A DNA stretch of 64,000 bases from Rhynochetos jubatus (GCA_027574665.1 CM050655.1:6882001-6946000), one strand, 5' to 3'. Counted from the first letter of the stretch, positions 52,350-63,669 are shown. Notes: generated by a model from the letters alone, not told the origin. Program-made: numbers and translations.

Positions 52350-53330
52350 TGATCACGCTTGCTACCTCCATCTGCACCACGTCTAGTTTTACTACATCTT
52401 TCTGATGCAGTTTCACCAGAACTGCGCGTGTTAGTCAAAGTATGTTTATCACGGGAAAATGTGGCAACGCAATGACATTTTCTCATTCTGTTTTCTATTC
52501 CCACCATCATAATATTTAATATTTCTACTTACTGTCATCATTACTGAGCACAACTCTGGCACTTTCTCTGAACTATCAATTATAAACTTACATGTTATTG
52601 CTTACGTTCAAATCAGAAACAAGCAGTACTAAGGTGTTATTCTTTCCTGTGTGTATTATTTTGCAGGTTATTTACATTCAATTTCACTTGACATTTTATC
52701 ACTGAGTCACTCAGTATCGTGAGGTATTTCATCTCATGTTCATATTCAGGTCCTTCTTGTTACAATCTTGAATAACTCAATCCCATAAGAAAACCCCATC
52801 ATCACACTGTTTATCTCCTGACCATTTCTTCTGATCCCCAACGGGTTATTTATTCCTTCAACAAACACACAGTGGCTAAGTTTCTATAAAAATACTGGCA
52901 AAGGACCTTGTCAAATGCCTTTTTGAAAGTCCAAATAGATTATGTATCAGCAGGCTTTATCTTATCCACCTGCTTACCTACTCCTTCAGAAAAATGCAAT
53001 GGATTTGTGGGGCTCAACTTTCCCTCGGAATTGTGCTAACTTCTTCTCAACACATTGTATATATCTGTGTGTCGTTCTCTCTGTTTGTTATGGTTTCTAT
53101 CTTTTTCCCCCCACAACAGACATTAGGCCTCACGCCATTAGTGTTTTGACTTTCCTCTGGAGTCCTTATAAGAATGTGATTGGACACGCAACCCTTCTCC
53201 TTGTCAGGTACGAAGGCAGCAACTTCAGTGGAGAATTTCTTGAGAAATTTTGGGTGATAATATCTACTCCTGGCAGTTTCTTATCACATACTCCATCATT
53301 TATTTGGCAATGTCATTGACCAGAATTTCT
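52350..53330 (-). mobile_element. CR1 LINE reverse-transcriptase fragment, minus strand, ancient
   Basis: Read as plus strand, the blocks in order are the CTACATCTTTCTGATGCAG...CCAGAACTG block, TTACATTCAATTTCACTTGAC, the GAGTCACTCAGT...GTGAGG block, TGACCATTTCTTCTGATCCCC, GGACCTTGTCAAATGCCTTT (the reverse complement of the KAFDK codons, 52903-52922), CCACCTGCTTACCTACTCC, GAATGTGATTGGACACGC and GTCAGGTACGAAGGCAGC. This is the reverse complement of the ORF2 RT half of the older, turtle-like CR1 lineage. The frames are broken. Weaker similarity may continue to about 53,450. It is the opposite orientation of the comparable element at 16,650. Confidence 0.75.
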
Positions 53331-53463
53331 CTCTGAGGACTACCAACTGACATGATCCCTTTAAATACACTTCCAGCACAGGTGGCTCCCCCATCTTCTG
53401 CATAGAGATGATGTGTAAAAAAAGTTCCTCTCCCTTGCCTTAAGCTCCATATTCCTGTTGTGG

Positions 53464-53487
53464 TGTTTTGTTTTGTTTTGTTTTTTT
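53464..53487. repeat. (TTTTG)n short tandem repeat
   Basis: About four units of TTTTG followed by a T run form a short keto-only tract on the plus strand. It sits between the two minus-strand CR1 pieces and could derive from the A-rich sequence of a minus-strand retroposon, but this is not demonstrable. Confidence 0.7.
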
Positions 53488-53594
53488 AATCACAGCTTTT
53501 CTTTTATACCATTTTCAAGGTTTTGGGGGGTTTTGTTTATTATTCTGTTGCTTGTTTCAGGTTTTGGCCTGCTACACTGCAATGACATTTCACA

Positions 53595-53770
53595 GAAGTG
53601 AAGAAAACTCTAGGTAGGAAGGGACCATGCAGATCAGCCAGTTCAACCTTCTCTCAAAGCAGGACCCAAGTTAGGCTAGTCCAGCATCTTTTCTGATATT
53701 TTATTTTTAAAAGGTTATCGACTTATTTTTACCATCCTCCCTTAACCTGTCACTTGGCTAGGCTGACTTT
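53595..53770 (-). mobile_element. CR1 LINE 3' end, minus strand, younger-type fragment
   Basis: GGAAGGGACCATGCAGATCAG, CAGTTCAACCTTCTC, TCAAAGCAGGACC and, after an apparent deletion, CCTCCCTTAACCTGTCACTTGGC match the reverse complement of the CR1 3' untranslated end and adjacent ORF2 tail (consensus GGAAGGGACCTCTGGAGATCATC...CAAAGCAGG...CTGTCACTGGGC). It lies immediately right of the older minus-strand CR1. Its own 3' end is at about 53,595, so it is a second insertion, not a continuation. Confidence 0.7.
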
Positions 53771-54840
53771 CCTTGGATTTTCCTGAAGTCTTTTTTGACT
53801 GGTGATAGACATTCACTGAGCCAGAAATGTGATGACTGCAAGAGACAACATACATGATATATCGGCTCATTCTGACAGCTTCATGTCCCAGACATCATCT
53901 GTCTCAATCCTGCGCGGTCATTCCTGTGACTTTCGTGGTAGAATGCCACATGCTACGTATCTGTGACCTCTCCTTTTTGGAAAATGGTAGTGTCATTATT
54001 CTTCATTACCCTGTGTTCATCTAGGAAGTCAACCTTGTAAACCTGCAGGGCCATCTATGAGGACTTCATCACCGACTTTCGCAGCAACAGATTACCGTTA
54101 CAGGTGGACAATACAACTCCTGTGACCTCAAGTCTCGGATGAAATAGTTTGTTTTGTACAAAATACTTTTTACTTGGGCAGAACTCCTAACCAATTCCTA
54201 GCGCTATAGGTGTTCCAAGTTCTCAGTATTCTGCTAAATGAAATGCTATCTGATGACAGCCTGCGTTTCACTGCTGCGATCCTGTAATTAAGGAAGCTAA
54301 ACATAGATCAGATAATGTTTCTCAAGGTTTTTTGTTCATTAGATGCTTTATTATTCTGACCTCGATTTCCATTAGCATATTGAACAGAGTAATGGATACG
54401 TATTGCCACCTATTTAAAGCCAAACTACACTGCAATCTGCTTTAACTCAAGTTCATAACTAAGCAATTTCTTTTGGATTTATAATCAATTTTCAAGTGAA
54501 TTTGTTATTGAAAAAGTAACTCTTAAGAGGATGGCTGTATTTTCTGGTCAGCTTAGCATTTTTCTGCATTTCAAGCAATAGTGTCCTCAAGAGACAGAGA
54601 AATGGAATAAAATCCTTGCAATTAGTACAAGAAACACTCCTAGTAGTTCAGGATATTGATGCTTAGTTTTTATTAGACGCTGTAACCTTTTAAGTCACTT
54701 TACATCACACCTGAGAGGGGGCTGTGGCAATGCCCTGTATGAAGGCCTGTATAAACATTTCAGTTTCACAGTAATTGCCCTGATGGCTAAGGACTTAACC
54801 ACTTCTCACCTGTATCCTTCTGCAAACTTTTTTTTTTTAG

Positions 54841-54877
54841 TAGAAGATTACCATTCTAGATACACTGCACAACTTTT
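54841..54877 (+). other. Microexon-like segment, 37 nt (candidate only)
   Basis: A CTCAC branch-like motif, a pyrimidine-rich stretch and eleven T residues ending in AG at 54840 precede 37 nt that end at a perfect donor consensus GTAAGT (54878-54883). One frame is open (GAA GAT TAC CAT ...) and the length is not a multiple of three. Strong sites on both sides of a short segment are the hallmark of microexons, but the T run may be a plain homopolymer. Confidence 0.18.
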
Positions 54878-54970
54878 GTAAGTGGGGAGCTGGTTTGTGA
54901 AATACATTTCCTTATACAACAGCATTATAAAGAATCCATACACTTCCTTCTCACGTAGACACATCATTAC

Positions 54971-55005
54971 AGGACTCCCAATGGAGTCAATAGAAAAATC
55001 CTTAG
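54971..55005. repeat. Degenerate palindromic interspersed motif, copy 5
   Basis: GGACTCCCAATGGAGTCAAT followed by AGAAAAATCC resembles the CTCCCATTGAAGTCAATGG-GAAAACTCC form of the sauropsid palindromic motif. It is about 35 bp with three or four mismatches. Confidence 0.4.
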
Positions 55006-58000
55006 CAGCTCCAGAGGCGGCTAGAGAATAAATAAAGCTGTCTCTGATGTAAGCAATGATGTTTGTCTCTAAAGTGGTTTGAGCTGGTGATTAAATAATG
55101 GCTGCAAAAAAAATTTTTCACCTCACTACCGTGACCAACCTTTATGCATAGATTTCACACTATTACATGTTTTCCCTCATTCCTGCTCTCATTTATGTAT
55201 TTCAATGTTTCATACCACCAAGGAAACACAATGTAACTGTGATTACAGCTGCGGAATGGTTTGCAGCTACCACGGTGGATGATTTTGTGTGTTGCACTTT
55301 GAAAGCGCACCATGTAAAACTTCATACCCCCAAGCAGCTAAGGAGATACGCGGGTAACGGCAGCTCCGTGCCATCCCTGATACAGCCAGTATGAAGACCA
55401 CAAAAAGCCAGGTGCAGCACTGTGAGTACACCCAACTCCCCACCCGTCCCATCCAGCCTCAGGAGAGCTCTGCCCTCTGCCTCTGTGCTAGGCACCCATG
55501 TCACCTGCCTGGGGGGCGCACAAAGTCTCCCAGGAAGCAGTCTGTGATCGCCTGCAACAGCACCAACAGGTAGGAAAGCCTCCTCAGGAAGGTCATGGAG
55601 CCCTTTTCGAGCCTCCAAACTTTTTAAATGGTACGTTGAGGCTAGGGTAGACACAAAGACTAGGTCTGAATGAAATTCTTCTTTAAAAAAACTTACCCTC
55701 CAAACACAACAACGTTTGCTAATTCAGCTGGCCATTTCAGTCATTGAAAACAGAAGAGAAATATGTAATACTGACATATTTTGATTATTCAAAAATAAGT
55801 ATTTCTTTCTGAGGTGCTAACTTGTTTCATTGTGAAAAAACTGAAACAGTTTCAAAAAGCAGTATTATTACAAACTGACATCAAAGTAACATTCCTCTCT
55901 CCTCTGTTCCAGCACGACAACTCTTACATTATGTCGGCTTCATCTCCACCATCCTTCCTTTCTCCGCACTTTACATACTCCTTTTCCCCCTTCCCCCATC
56001 TTTTAGGTTTTCCAATGAAGCAAAAAACCCATTATTCACTCAGCTTGAGAGAGAGAATCCCACCCAAGTTGGTGCCTTTCCATTCAATCTTTTTTTAATC
56101 AATTATATTTTTAAAGAAATTACAGAGTACGACCAGCATGCCAAAGGCAATTTAATTTTGTTTGGGGATTTTACTCTGAGACAGCACTATGAATCATCCC
56201 AAAGTTCACAAACTGCTTTGTTTCATTCAATCAAACAGCAAACGGGTTTATTATACATCATTTCCTCTTGTAAACATGCTTTTTTCCCCCCTCTTAGAGA
56301 TGTATTTCCATTGGTACCGTTTCTTAGTAAAAAAAAGCAGTTTCTGTAATTAAGTCTGTATTCATGAGTGTTACAGCATGCCGCTGCCTCTCCAGAAAAG
56401 AAAAAAAGAAAATAAAAAGAACCAAACCACAAACTCAAACCAACAACAAAAAATGATGCCCCCCCAACCTCTTGAAAACCCTTACTGTGATACTGCATTT
56501 GCCAACAGAACTCCTTGTACAGACCTGATGGCCTGCAGCGGTGGAGGTAGCACCAGGGCTGTGTCCTGCACCCCTGTGGTAACTAGAAGATACATACTGT
56601 CCCCCACGTGGCACCTTCCATGGGGTTATGCTCACCGGTGGTCACGATCCCCCTACCCTACGTTAGTTCAGCATGCCTCACACCTCTCTGTCATTACAAT
56701 TCACAATATACTGTAACTTTCATTTGACAACAACATTGAGCCTCATTTTTAGACCTGATAGCACTCTCTCAGCCTTCCTGTCCTCCCACTTGCCCAGCAG
56801 GTCCCTGTCAGGCAGGTCCTCTGAGCTCCTCGGTTAACCTGTGCAGCACAGCAGGCACGCAGCAATCGGGTAGCAAAAGAAATTCTCTGCTAAAGCTGCT
56901 TTTAGTATTAAAGGCCTAAACCCCCACATCTTCACTAGGCAGGTAACACACAGGTCTGGTGAGTCCAGGCTCAAACTGGAGGTCTGGTGTTGGGTCAGTA
57001 TGTCAGGGAAGACAAAAGCCTCTCCCTGGCTCTGCCCCTCTTCAGCACCCAGCAGCACCAGTCTGCCTCCTGGGATGGCCTTCCTTCCACCTCTTCCTAA
57101 GGGCCGGGCCCTTCAGGTGGGCCAGAAACCACAAAACAACCGAGAACGCAATCTTGAGACCCTCAGGGAAGCAGTTAAAGAGGTGGCGAGCTAGTCCCAC
57201 GGAGCTGGAGTCACACGCCGGAGATGACAAGGCAGAATGGGGCTCACGCACAGAAATACAGCCACACAAATATAAACGTGTGCACACACATATACCCAGG
57301 CACACACCTCTCTAATGTTGCATTTTTTACAAGTGCTTGCGAAACAGTGCAATAAAGACATTCTCTCCCATGCAAAAGCAGGGACACGCCCCTTCTCCCA
57401 CCCACAATTATCGGAGGAACAGTAAGACGTAGAAGCTGTTTCATCAAAGCCACAGGCTTTAGGGTTTTTCTGTTTTGCTGTTTTTACTCTCACAACAAGC
57501 ACTGAAATCTGCTGAAAATATCAATGCAAATAGAAAAATATTTTATATCTAAGCATAAATCTCAGAACCTTAGAAAATCTGCTTTAACAAAATAGAAAGG
57601 GAAAACTACAGGTATGCTGCTCTTGCAGCCAACACAGCTCTTGGAGCTGTTATCCTCAGTCCCAAGCGAGCTTGCAGGCAGGGCTGGGCTTAGCCCAGGG
57701 CTCCCAGTCCCCCCCCAGCCTTCTCCCAGCCAGGCAATCCACAGTTTGTCTTGCAAAATAAAGGTTTTCTTGATGGTCGCTAATGAAAGTTATGTGGGGC
57801 TGTGTTAATGATTAGTTTCCCAATTCAACTGTTAAACTGCTCCACAAGCCAAAGACTTATTTCATCTTGACTGGAAAAAGATTTCTTTGTCATTTTCTCT
57901 GCAATTCATAAGGACTGAGAATATATTTCCATATAAAATACATAATTTGGCCTGGAACAAGTTGTTTCACTTAATTTGAAAATTACTAAGCCTTTAAAAC

Positions 58001-58303
58001 AGATTTGGATAGATTTTCATAATACTCACAATGAACACTTCAAAACCAGAAAACATTTCTTTAGGAAACTCTCCCACAAAGTAAACAGCAAATATGTATG
58101 CTGAAGTGCCCAATGATGCACTTTAGTCTCATAATTCACCATGAAAAAAATCCCCTGCACATCTAATAGGAGATTGTCAAGCATTTCCTGGTATACATCC
58201 TCCCTTTGTTACTAGAGTTATTCAGACATTAGGAAGATGTGGGAGCTTTTTAAGGACACAGTGGGAGGACAATGGGAGTCAAGAAAAGGATTTCCTGTAC
58301 AGG

Positions 58304-58623
58304 GCCTAAACCAGTGGTGTCCAAAGTGGGGTGTGCAAAACCCAAGGGATCAGCAAGGTTATCCACTGGGGTGTGGGAAGATTGGGGGTTTTTCCATATC
58401 ATTAACAAGAAACACCTTTTAAACAATGTTTATTTCAGCATTATTCCATCCCGTTTCGATTTCTATTTTTGCATATGTTTTATAATACATTATATAATAC
58501 ATTAGTAGTACAGAAGTACCAATAAATAAATAAATATAAGTTTATTGAGGGTGTGTGCTCAAAAGATTTTTTGACTAATAGGAGTGTGCAATCAAAAAAA
58601 GTTTGGAGATAACTGATCTAAAC
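58304..58623. mobile_element. hAT-type non-autonomous DNA transposon (MITE), 304 bp, with imperfect 8-bp target duplication
   Basis: The element proper is 58312-58615. Its left end CAGTGGTGTCCAAAGT and the reverse complement of its right end, CAGTTATCTCCAAACT, agree at 12 of 16 positions and begin CAG, as in hAT (Charlie-type) elements. Flanking 8-mers GCCTAAAC (58304-58311) and ATCTAAAC (58616-58623) agree at 6 of 8, consistent with the 8-bp target duplication of hAT elements. GTGTGCA words recur near both ends (subterminal repeats). The interior is AT-rich, carries an (AATA)n stretch, and encodes no transposase. It was mobilised in trans and is now fossil. Confidence 0.7.
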
Positions 58624-60119
58624 AAAGTTAATCAATAAAACTGATTTCATTGTAATGATTGCATTCTGCAATGCACAACTCTTCCGGAAAATAAACAAGT
58701 GAAGACCTAGAAGTCACGAATATGAAAACGGCAGAACTATCAGCTGTTTGGTGTGCTCTCGTACATAGGTACAGTAGAGTAATCGTGCCACAAAGGAGAA
58801 GACTGTATCTACGTGAGGAAATACACCATCACCCACATGCTAGCGCTAGACCCCGTAGAAAACGCCCTTTGCAAAATGTAGGAAATCATATTCTTTTTTC
58901 CCTTACAGGCACATTTTGCTGAGCAACAACTTGATGGGCTGTAAATTGACTTCTCTAAATGTCAAGAATGGTAACGTTCCCTCCCCCCATTAGTTACCTT
59001 AATAAACTGCTCCTAGATTAACTGAAGGTCTGAACTGAATGAGCGCAGCTGAAGAGTAACACAGCATCTGTACCACAGCGTACAAACGTGAATCCACTGA
59101 TGACTGCCTTGATATAGAGCAAGAACTTTTGTAATCGATCTATATTCTGTTTTTACTCGGCTTTTTATGAAGACAAAAGAACTTACATGCTTTAAAGTAA
59201 ATTTGCCTGAGTAAGACCTATGATTCTGACTTTCTATGAATACAGTAAACTTTAATATTCATTGACTCCATAATCATTCTTCCAGTAAACGTCAAAGGTC
59301 AGTAGTGAGAAGACAGGCTTTTCTTCCTAGGAACAGCAGCATGGCCAGCAAGGAAGAAAGGTAAACCAGAATTTTACAGTTTCTAATGGGGGCAATACAG
59401 ATTTCAGTTACTTCTGAAATACATCATGTACAGCCACTTCAGTTACGTTCCTGAGTCATAGCACCCTAACGTCATCTTTTAAATAAGGCAAAACATCTGT
59501 TACCCTTGAAAGCACCCCTAAAGAAGCTTTGGTAGTTAACACCGTACTGCCAACTAGAGACCATCTTGTGGAATCATCTCTGTGAAGGGTAAGAAGATGA
59601 CAAAAACAGATTATAAAACAGACCCCTTCTCCTACTGCCTTCTGTTTGTTTTAAACAGACTCATATTTTATGTACACTGTCATTACACTCATTTTCTAAA
59701 GAGCAATTATAAAAATCCTTTTAAAGGAAATCAATTTCTTGGACTCCCATATGACTGCTGCTTACATCTGATGTGATCTGATTTTTCTGTGTGTCACAAG
59801 GTATAATTTCTTCCACTAGGCCCTTCAGTAAATTTCTTGGGGATGCCTTTGAGGTCTAATTCATACATTTATACCTTGATCATTAGCTCCTGTTTCTATA
59901 AAAAGCCTAGTAGGAAGCAGTATGAAATGTATTTGTAATCACTCAGTGCCCCATGCAGAAATTCCGTTGAGTAATCTGAATAGATTGCTTGAGTGCACAC
60001 CTCTGATTTATGTTTGCATTATACAGAAATCAGCTTTAAATTCATAAAAAAGCTTCCATCCACCCACCCAAATCTGCTAGTGTATATAAACCTGCCACAC
60101 AGCATTTTTGTCTGAAATC
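58624..60119. other. Non-coding stretch
   Basis: No gene or named repeat is recognised. The sequence from about 59,850 onward leads into the motif-rich block annotated next and may be part of the same putative conserved element. Confidence 0.55.
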
Positions 60120-60210
60120 ACATGACTTGATGGGACATTCCAGACTAATGCACTTATAGTAATCAATAACCTGAGTAATTATCGAGCTGCTGCACGCATT
60201 CCATACATAG
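60120..60210. promoter_or_regulatory. Candidate enhancer: TEAD plus HOX/PBX-type motifs
   Basis: Two CATTCC (TEAD/MCAT) sites at 60136 and 60197 flank a homeodomain-rich core containing ACTAATGCAC, AATCAATAA (HOX/PBX-like) and TAATTA at 60176. The surrounding 300 bp are free of recognisable repeats. The arrangement resembles tissue enhancers, but function can only be judged from conservation or chromatin data. Confidence 0.25.
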
Positions 60211-60837
60211 AAGGGATATAAACCCAGGGAAACATGTTCTTGTCAAACAATCCTCAAATACTCGAGCCTACCTCTGCCCTTAATTTCTACAGAAACAGTG
60301 AGAAGTGCTTTCAGTATGACGCACCTGGTTGTACATGTACAGCTGGTGCAAAATTAATGCTCTTCATCCCTGCAGAGTAAGCGGTGTCTCAGGGCTTTAG
60401 CAGTTCTGTGTAACATGGTTCCTGGCCGGGGCACTGCAGAGCCACCCCGTGACAGTAATTTCAGAGCTCCTCAGCTGACATAGGACAAAGCCCCACAACC
60501 AGGGAAATGTAAGGGCAGCGGTTGCTGCCAGACGCTTCCCAAGACAGATAAGGAGGCAAAACCATCCTCTCACCATTCGAAGACTGGCTGATGAGAGTAA
60601 AGTCCTCCTTCATTTCTCATCCAGGAGGCCAAGTGCTAAAGTATAACCTGCTTTAGAGTACGTGCCTAGAGACTGTACAGCAACATAACCATTCCTAGAT
60701 AATTTCCATTCAGGCAAATTCTAGTTTTCAAATCATTTTTAATTTGAACATGGTATTAGCAGGCAGAGAGACAACTTTTTCTAAGCATTGCTGACCTAAC
60801 AAGGTCCTCACAAACAGAAAGAAAGAATTACAGCCTC

Positions 60838-60939
60838 ATGTCACGTCCACGTGGCAGTTATATGCCTGAGTATGACCTGAAGAACGATGACCCTGAAAAA
60901 CTGATTGCTCCAGATCCCCTGGGAACTGGTAGGAGGTAG
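60838..60939 (+). other. Small open frame, 33 codons (candidate only)
   Basis: ATG at 60838 to TAG at 60937. The product starts MSRPRGSYMPEYDLKNDD and ends in a short PDPLGTGRR tail, a composition that looks more protein-like than its surroundings. The frame is also open upstream to at least 60,781. A CACGTGG E-box overlaps the start. A GTAGGA donor-like site near 60,929 would allow it to be an exon, but the acceptor side (TTACAG) has no pyrimidine tract. No family is recognised. Chance is likely. Confidence 0.15.
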
Positions 60940-62830
60940 AAGGAATTTGCAGCATCTCTGACAGAGTCTAGGTTCAAGTAAGTCTGCTTGGTCCTCAGAG
61001 ACGGAGTGCTTGTGTTAGCTCGTCTCTAATGTTGTTTTCCTTCCCTCCTCTCCTCTGGTGGTAGGGAAATTGCATGCAAGAATAACACTCTGCATTAAGC
61101 TCCTGTGACTGACTCTTACAAGGCCATTTTATTTATAAAAAAGGGTGGTCCCCAAAGCCCACACCTTTCTTTGTCAAGAATTTATGAACTACCTTTAAGC
61201 ACCATTGACAGTCTGATACACGGGTCACTTGCAAATCAGTTTTTCTTGCTGAATTATTACACTATTAACTCCACAGCTTTCTCAGCTTCACAAAGTGCAC
61301 TCCTGCAGCATGTGTGAAGGATGAATAGCCTCAATAAATTCCATTATACAAAGGAACAATGAGGATAGCATATTGCTGACTTTAGGATAATGAGAGCAAC
61401 ACTGGATTTCAAGATTGTTTTGATGCGATTAGCATTGTGTTCTCATTTCTCTAGGTGAATGGTTTTCAAGGCACTCATTTTCTAGAACACGTATGAGAAG
61501 TGGATTTCAAGAGATGAGACAAGGGTTTATTATTATTTATTAGAGTATTATGGTTACAATAGCGTCCATGTGAACCACCTGCTACATGATCTCATCACGT
61601 TTGATGTTTGATAAGCATATAAGAAGAGGCAATCCACACCCTGTCCCCCACAGCAGAGCAGGCAGAAGGTAGCCTCCGAGCCTCCTTTTGTACACTGAGA
61701 ACCGAGTCGCATATCCCGTCTTTGCCAAACTTCAACCACTTGCCCGAGTGTCTGCAGGATGTGGCAAGATTGAGAATGCCTCAAATAGTGGCTGTTTGAG
61801 AAGTCACTGCTCTTAAATTTTGGTTCCGGACTTCACACTAGAGTGTGCAAATTGCCAAATCACTGCAATCAAATAAAGCTTGATTAAGTAAAAGCCTCAA
61901 ATATAGAGCCTTTCATTTCTCTAAGTACCCATTTCAGTTTAGTTCTCATGGTGTCAAGGGTTGCTCCTCCATAAGCGTTAATGTTTCCTGGCTAATATTA
62001 TGTTGAAAATAAAAAACTACCGCAAACAAATTGTTTTATTATGAGTCTCAGCAGGAACAATAATCAGAGAAATTTCCTATCTGTAACCCATAGTCTGGCA
62101 ATGATTTCAAATCAACCTTTTCAACTGTAGGTCTGTTCACAAAGATCATTAAGCTCCAGTCACAGAAATCTTTTAACAGATGTAAGCTGCTCCTACTCTT
62201 TGATCAACACAACTGAGATTCTTTATTTTAACAACCTCTGTAATTGTCTCAGACACACATGCCCTCAGCAACACAGAGAAGCAACATTCTACATAAATCA
62301 AGCAAGCTTTTTTTCCTACAGGCTGGAAAATAAGAAACTGAGAATGCGACACTTGGAAAACCTCAGGAACCATGTAACAGGGTTCACACTGTAAAGGTAC
62401 GAAGCCAGGAAAAGCCAAGTCCCCAGGGAAAAAAACTGAAACAGAGAAGGAATTTTCCTTGTAAACCTCCTCTCAAGATCTGCCCCACGACTATCTGGCC
62501 ATAATCATCAGCTAAATAAGAAAATAAGGACATAACCGCTTGCAACAGATACTAAGGTTTATCATAAATTATTTAATACCCAAGCATATGACAGAAAGCT
62601 GAAGAAAACCAGTATCTTTTCATTTATCCCTGCTAATGCAGGAAGAGTAATGTGGTGTTGCAGTTACCTGTGGTACTGTTTTCTGCTTCTGACTGTTGTA
62701 TTCTGTGTTCAGCATGCAGAGTAAAAACTGTATACCATCAAGTTTTAAGGAGAAACAAAAGTCATTGAAAAAAAGGAGTGAAACATTAAAAACATTTCAT
62801 TTTGATGTCTGCTTTGTCTGTTTTCTGCAG
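60940..62830. other. Non-coding stretch
   Basis: No gene is recognised. About 61,380-61,460 and 61,850-62,110 have repeat-free, ATTA-rich texture that could be conserved non-coding sequence. Nothing else could be named. Confidence 0.55.
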
Positions 62831-63030
62831 TACCAGCACAATCAGGCTGCAGCCCTTCATCTGCTTTGTACCATGGACGACACAGAGTGCCCCCGGGGTT
62901 GGCCACTCTAGCCACCTCTCACAGTTTGTGGTGATGCAGAGGCTGGCTGTCAGCAAAGGGGAGATCCCCCCTGTGCCTTGCTCCCATGCCCACAGCCTCC
63001 TCCTGCTTCCTAACACTTCAGTGATGCTTG
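62831..63030 (+). other. GC-rich exon-like segment (candidate only)
   Basis: A very strong acceptor-like sequence (GTCTGCTTTGTCTGTTTTCTGCAG) leads into 200 nt that are clearly GC-richer than the flanks. One frame is open over about 95 codons to 63110. A donor-like GTGAAG lies at 63031. A second strong acceptor, TTTTTCTCTTGCCAG, lies at 63105, only about 75 nt on, which is short for an intron. The translation begins TSTIRLQPFICFVPWTTQSA and matches nothing I know. The GC shift together with acceptor strength makes this one of the better candidates, but an untranslated or lncRNA exon is as likely as a coding one. Confidence 0.22.
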
Positions 63031-63669
63031 GTGAAGCCTGCACTGAGCCAACGAAGCTTGTTAAGGTCACAGAAAGCTATACACTTGTTCTTTTTCTCTT
63101 GCCAGGTTGAATTGGCTCAGTGAAGGAATCAAGTAGGGCTGGAGCCAGCACAAAACATACAGGGAGGAATGTGCAGTCAGCAGCACCAAGGGATGCATGC
63201 ACGTTGCGAGGAGCCAGAAGCGGGATGTCTTGACCCGAGTGAGGTGTTAACTTGGCTCAGCTGTCTTTTAAGCTTGCCCTGTGTGTAAGAAACTAACAGA
63301 AAGTTCCTTAGGACTGAGTAGGTCTCTCTCTAATCTGCCAGTCGCTAACATTTGGTAATTGCATGAAGTTGTCAGGACATTTGGTCCACGTACAGCAGAA
63401 AATCAACTTATCACGAACGCTTCACGTTAATATTCTAGTTAGTAGTTTTACAGCTCTGTGAATACCTTCAGGGAAACAACACAAATGGCTATCTCTCTGC
63501 CTGTCACTGTCTTCAAAGATTCAAACACAGTGCATGTGCTTCAGAAATGAGAGACAATCAAATATTGGTTTCAACCCTGAAATGTTCCAGTCACTCCCTC
63601 CCAACATCGAGCAAGATAGCATTCTGACTGCTGTCAGACGTACTGATAGGCCCCTCGGCACCTGTAACC
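63031..63669. other. Non-coding stretch
   Basis: No gene is recognised. From about 63,390 the sequence could already belong to the LTR-like block that follows, but no TG...CA boundary was found. Confidence 0.5.

Larger units (their letters stand above)
53771..58303. other. Non-coding stretch with two GC-richer patches
   Basis: GC-richer patches lie at about 55,420-55,580 and 56,960-57,120, with few CpGs. Overlapping frames of 110 and 118 codons within them have no recognisable domains. A/C and purine-rich tract: 56,396-56,452. About 54,320-54,500 and 57,770-58,050 look like repeat-free, homeodomain-motif-rich DNA (for example TAATGATTAG at 57,806), possibly conserved non-coding elements. Confidence 0.5.

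Noticed and set aside
55322-55654. 110-codon minus-strand frame in a GC-rich patch
   Set aside because: Composition effect: leucine/glycine/alanine-rich noise, opposite strand also open, no domain or splice support.
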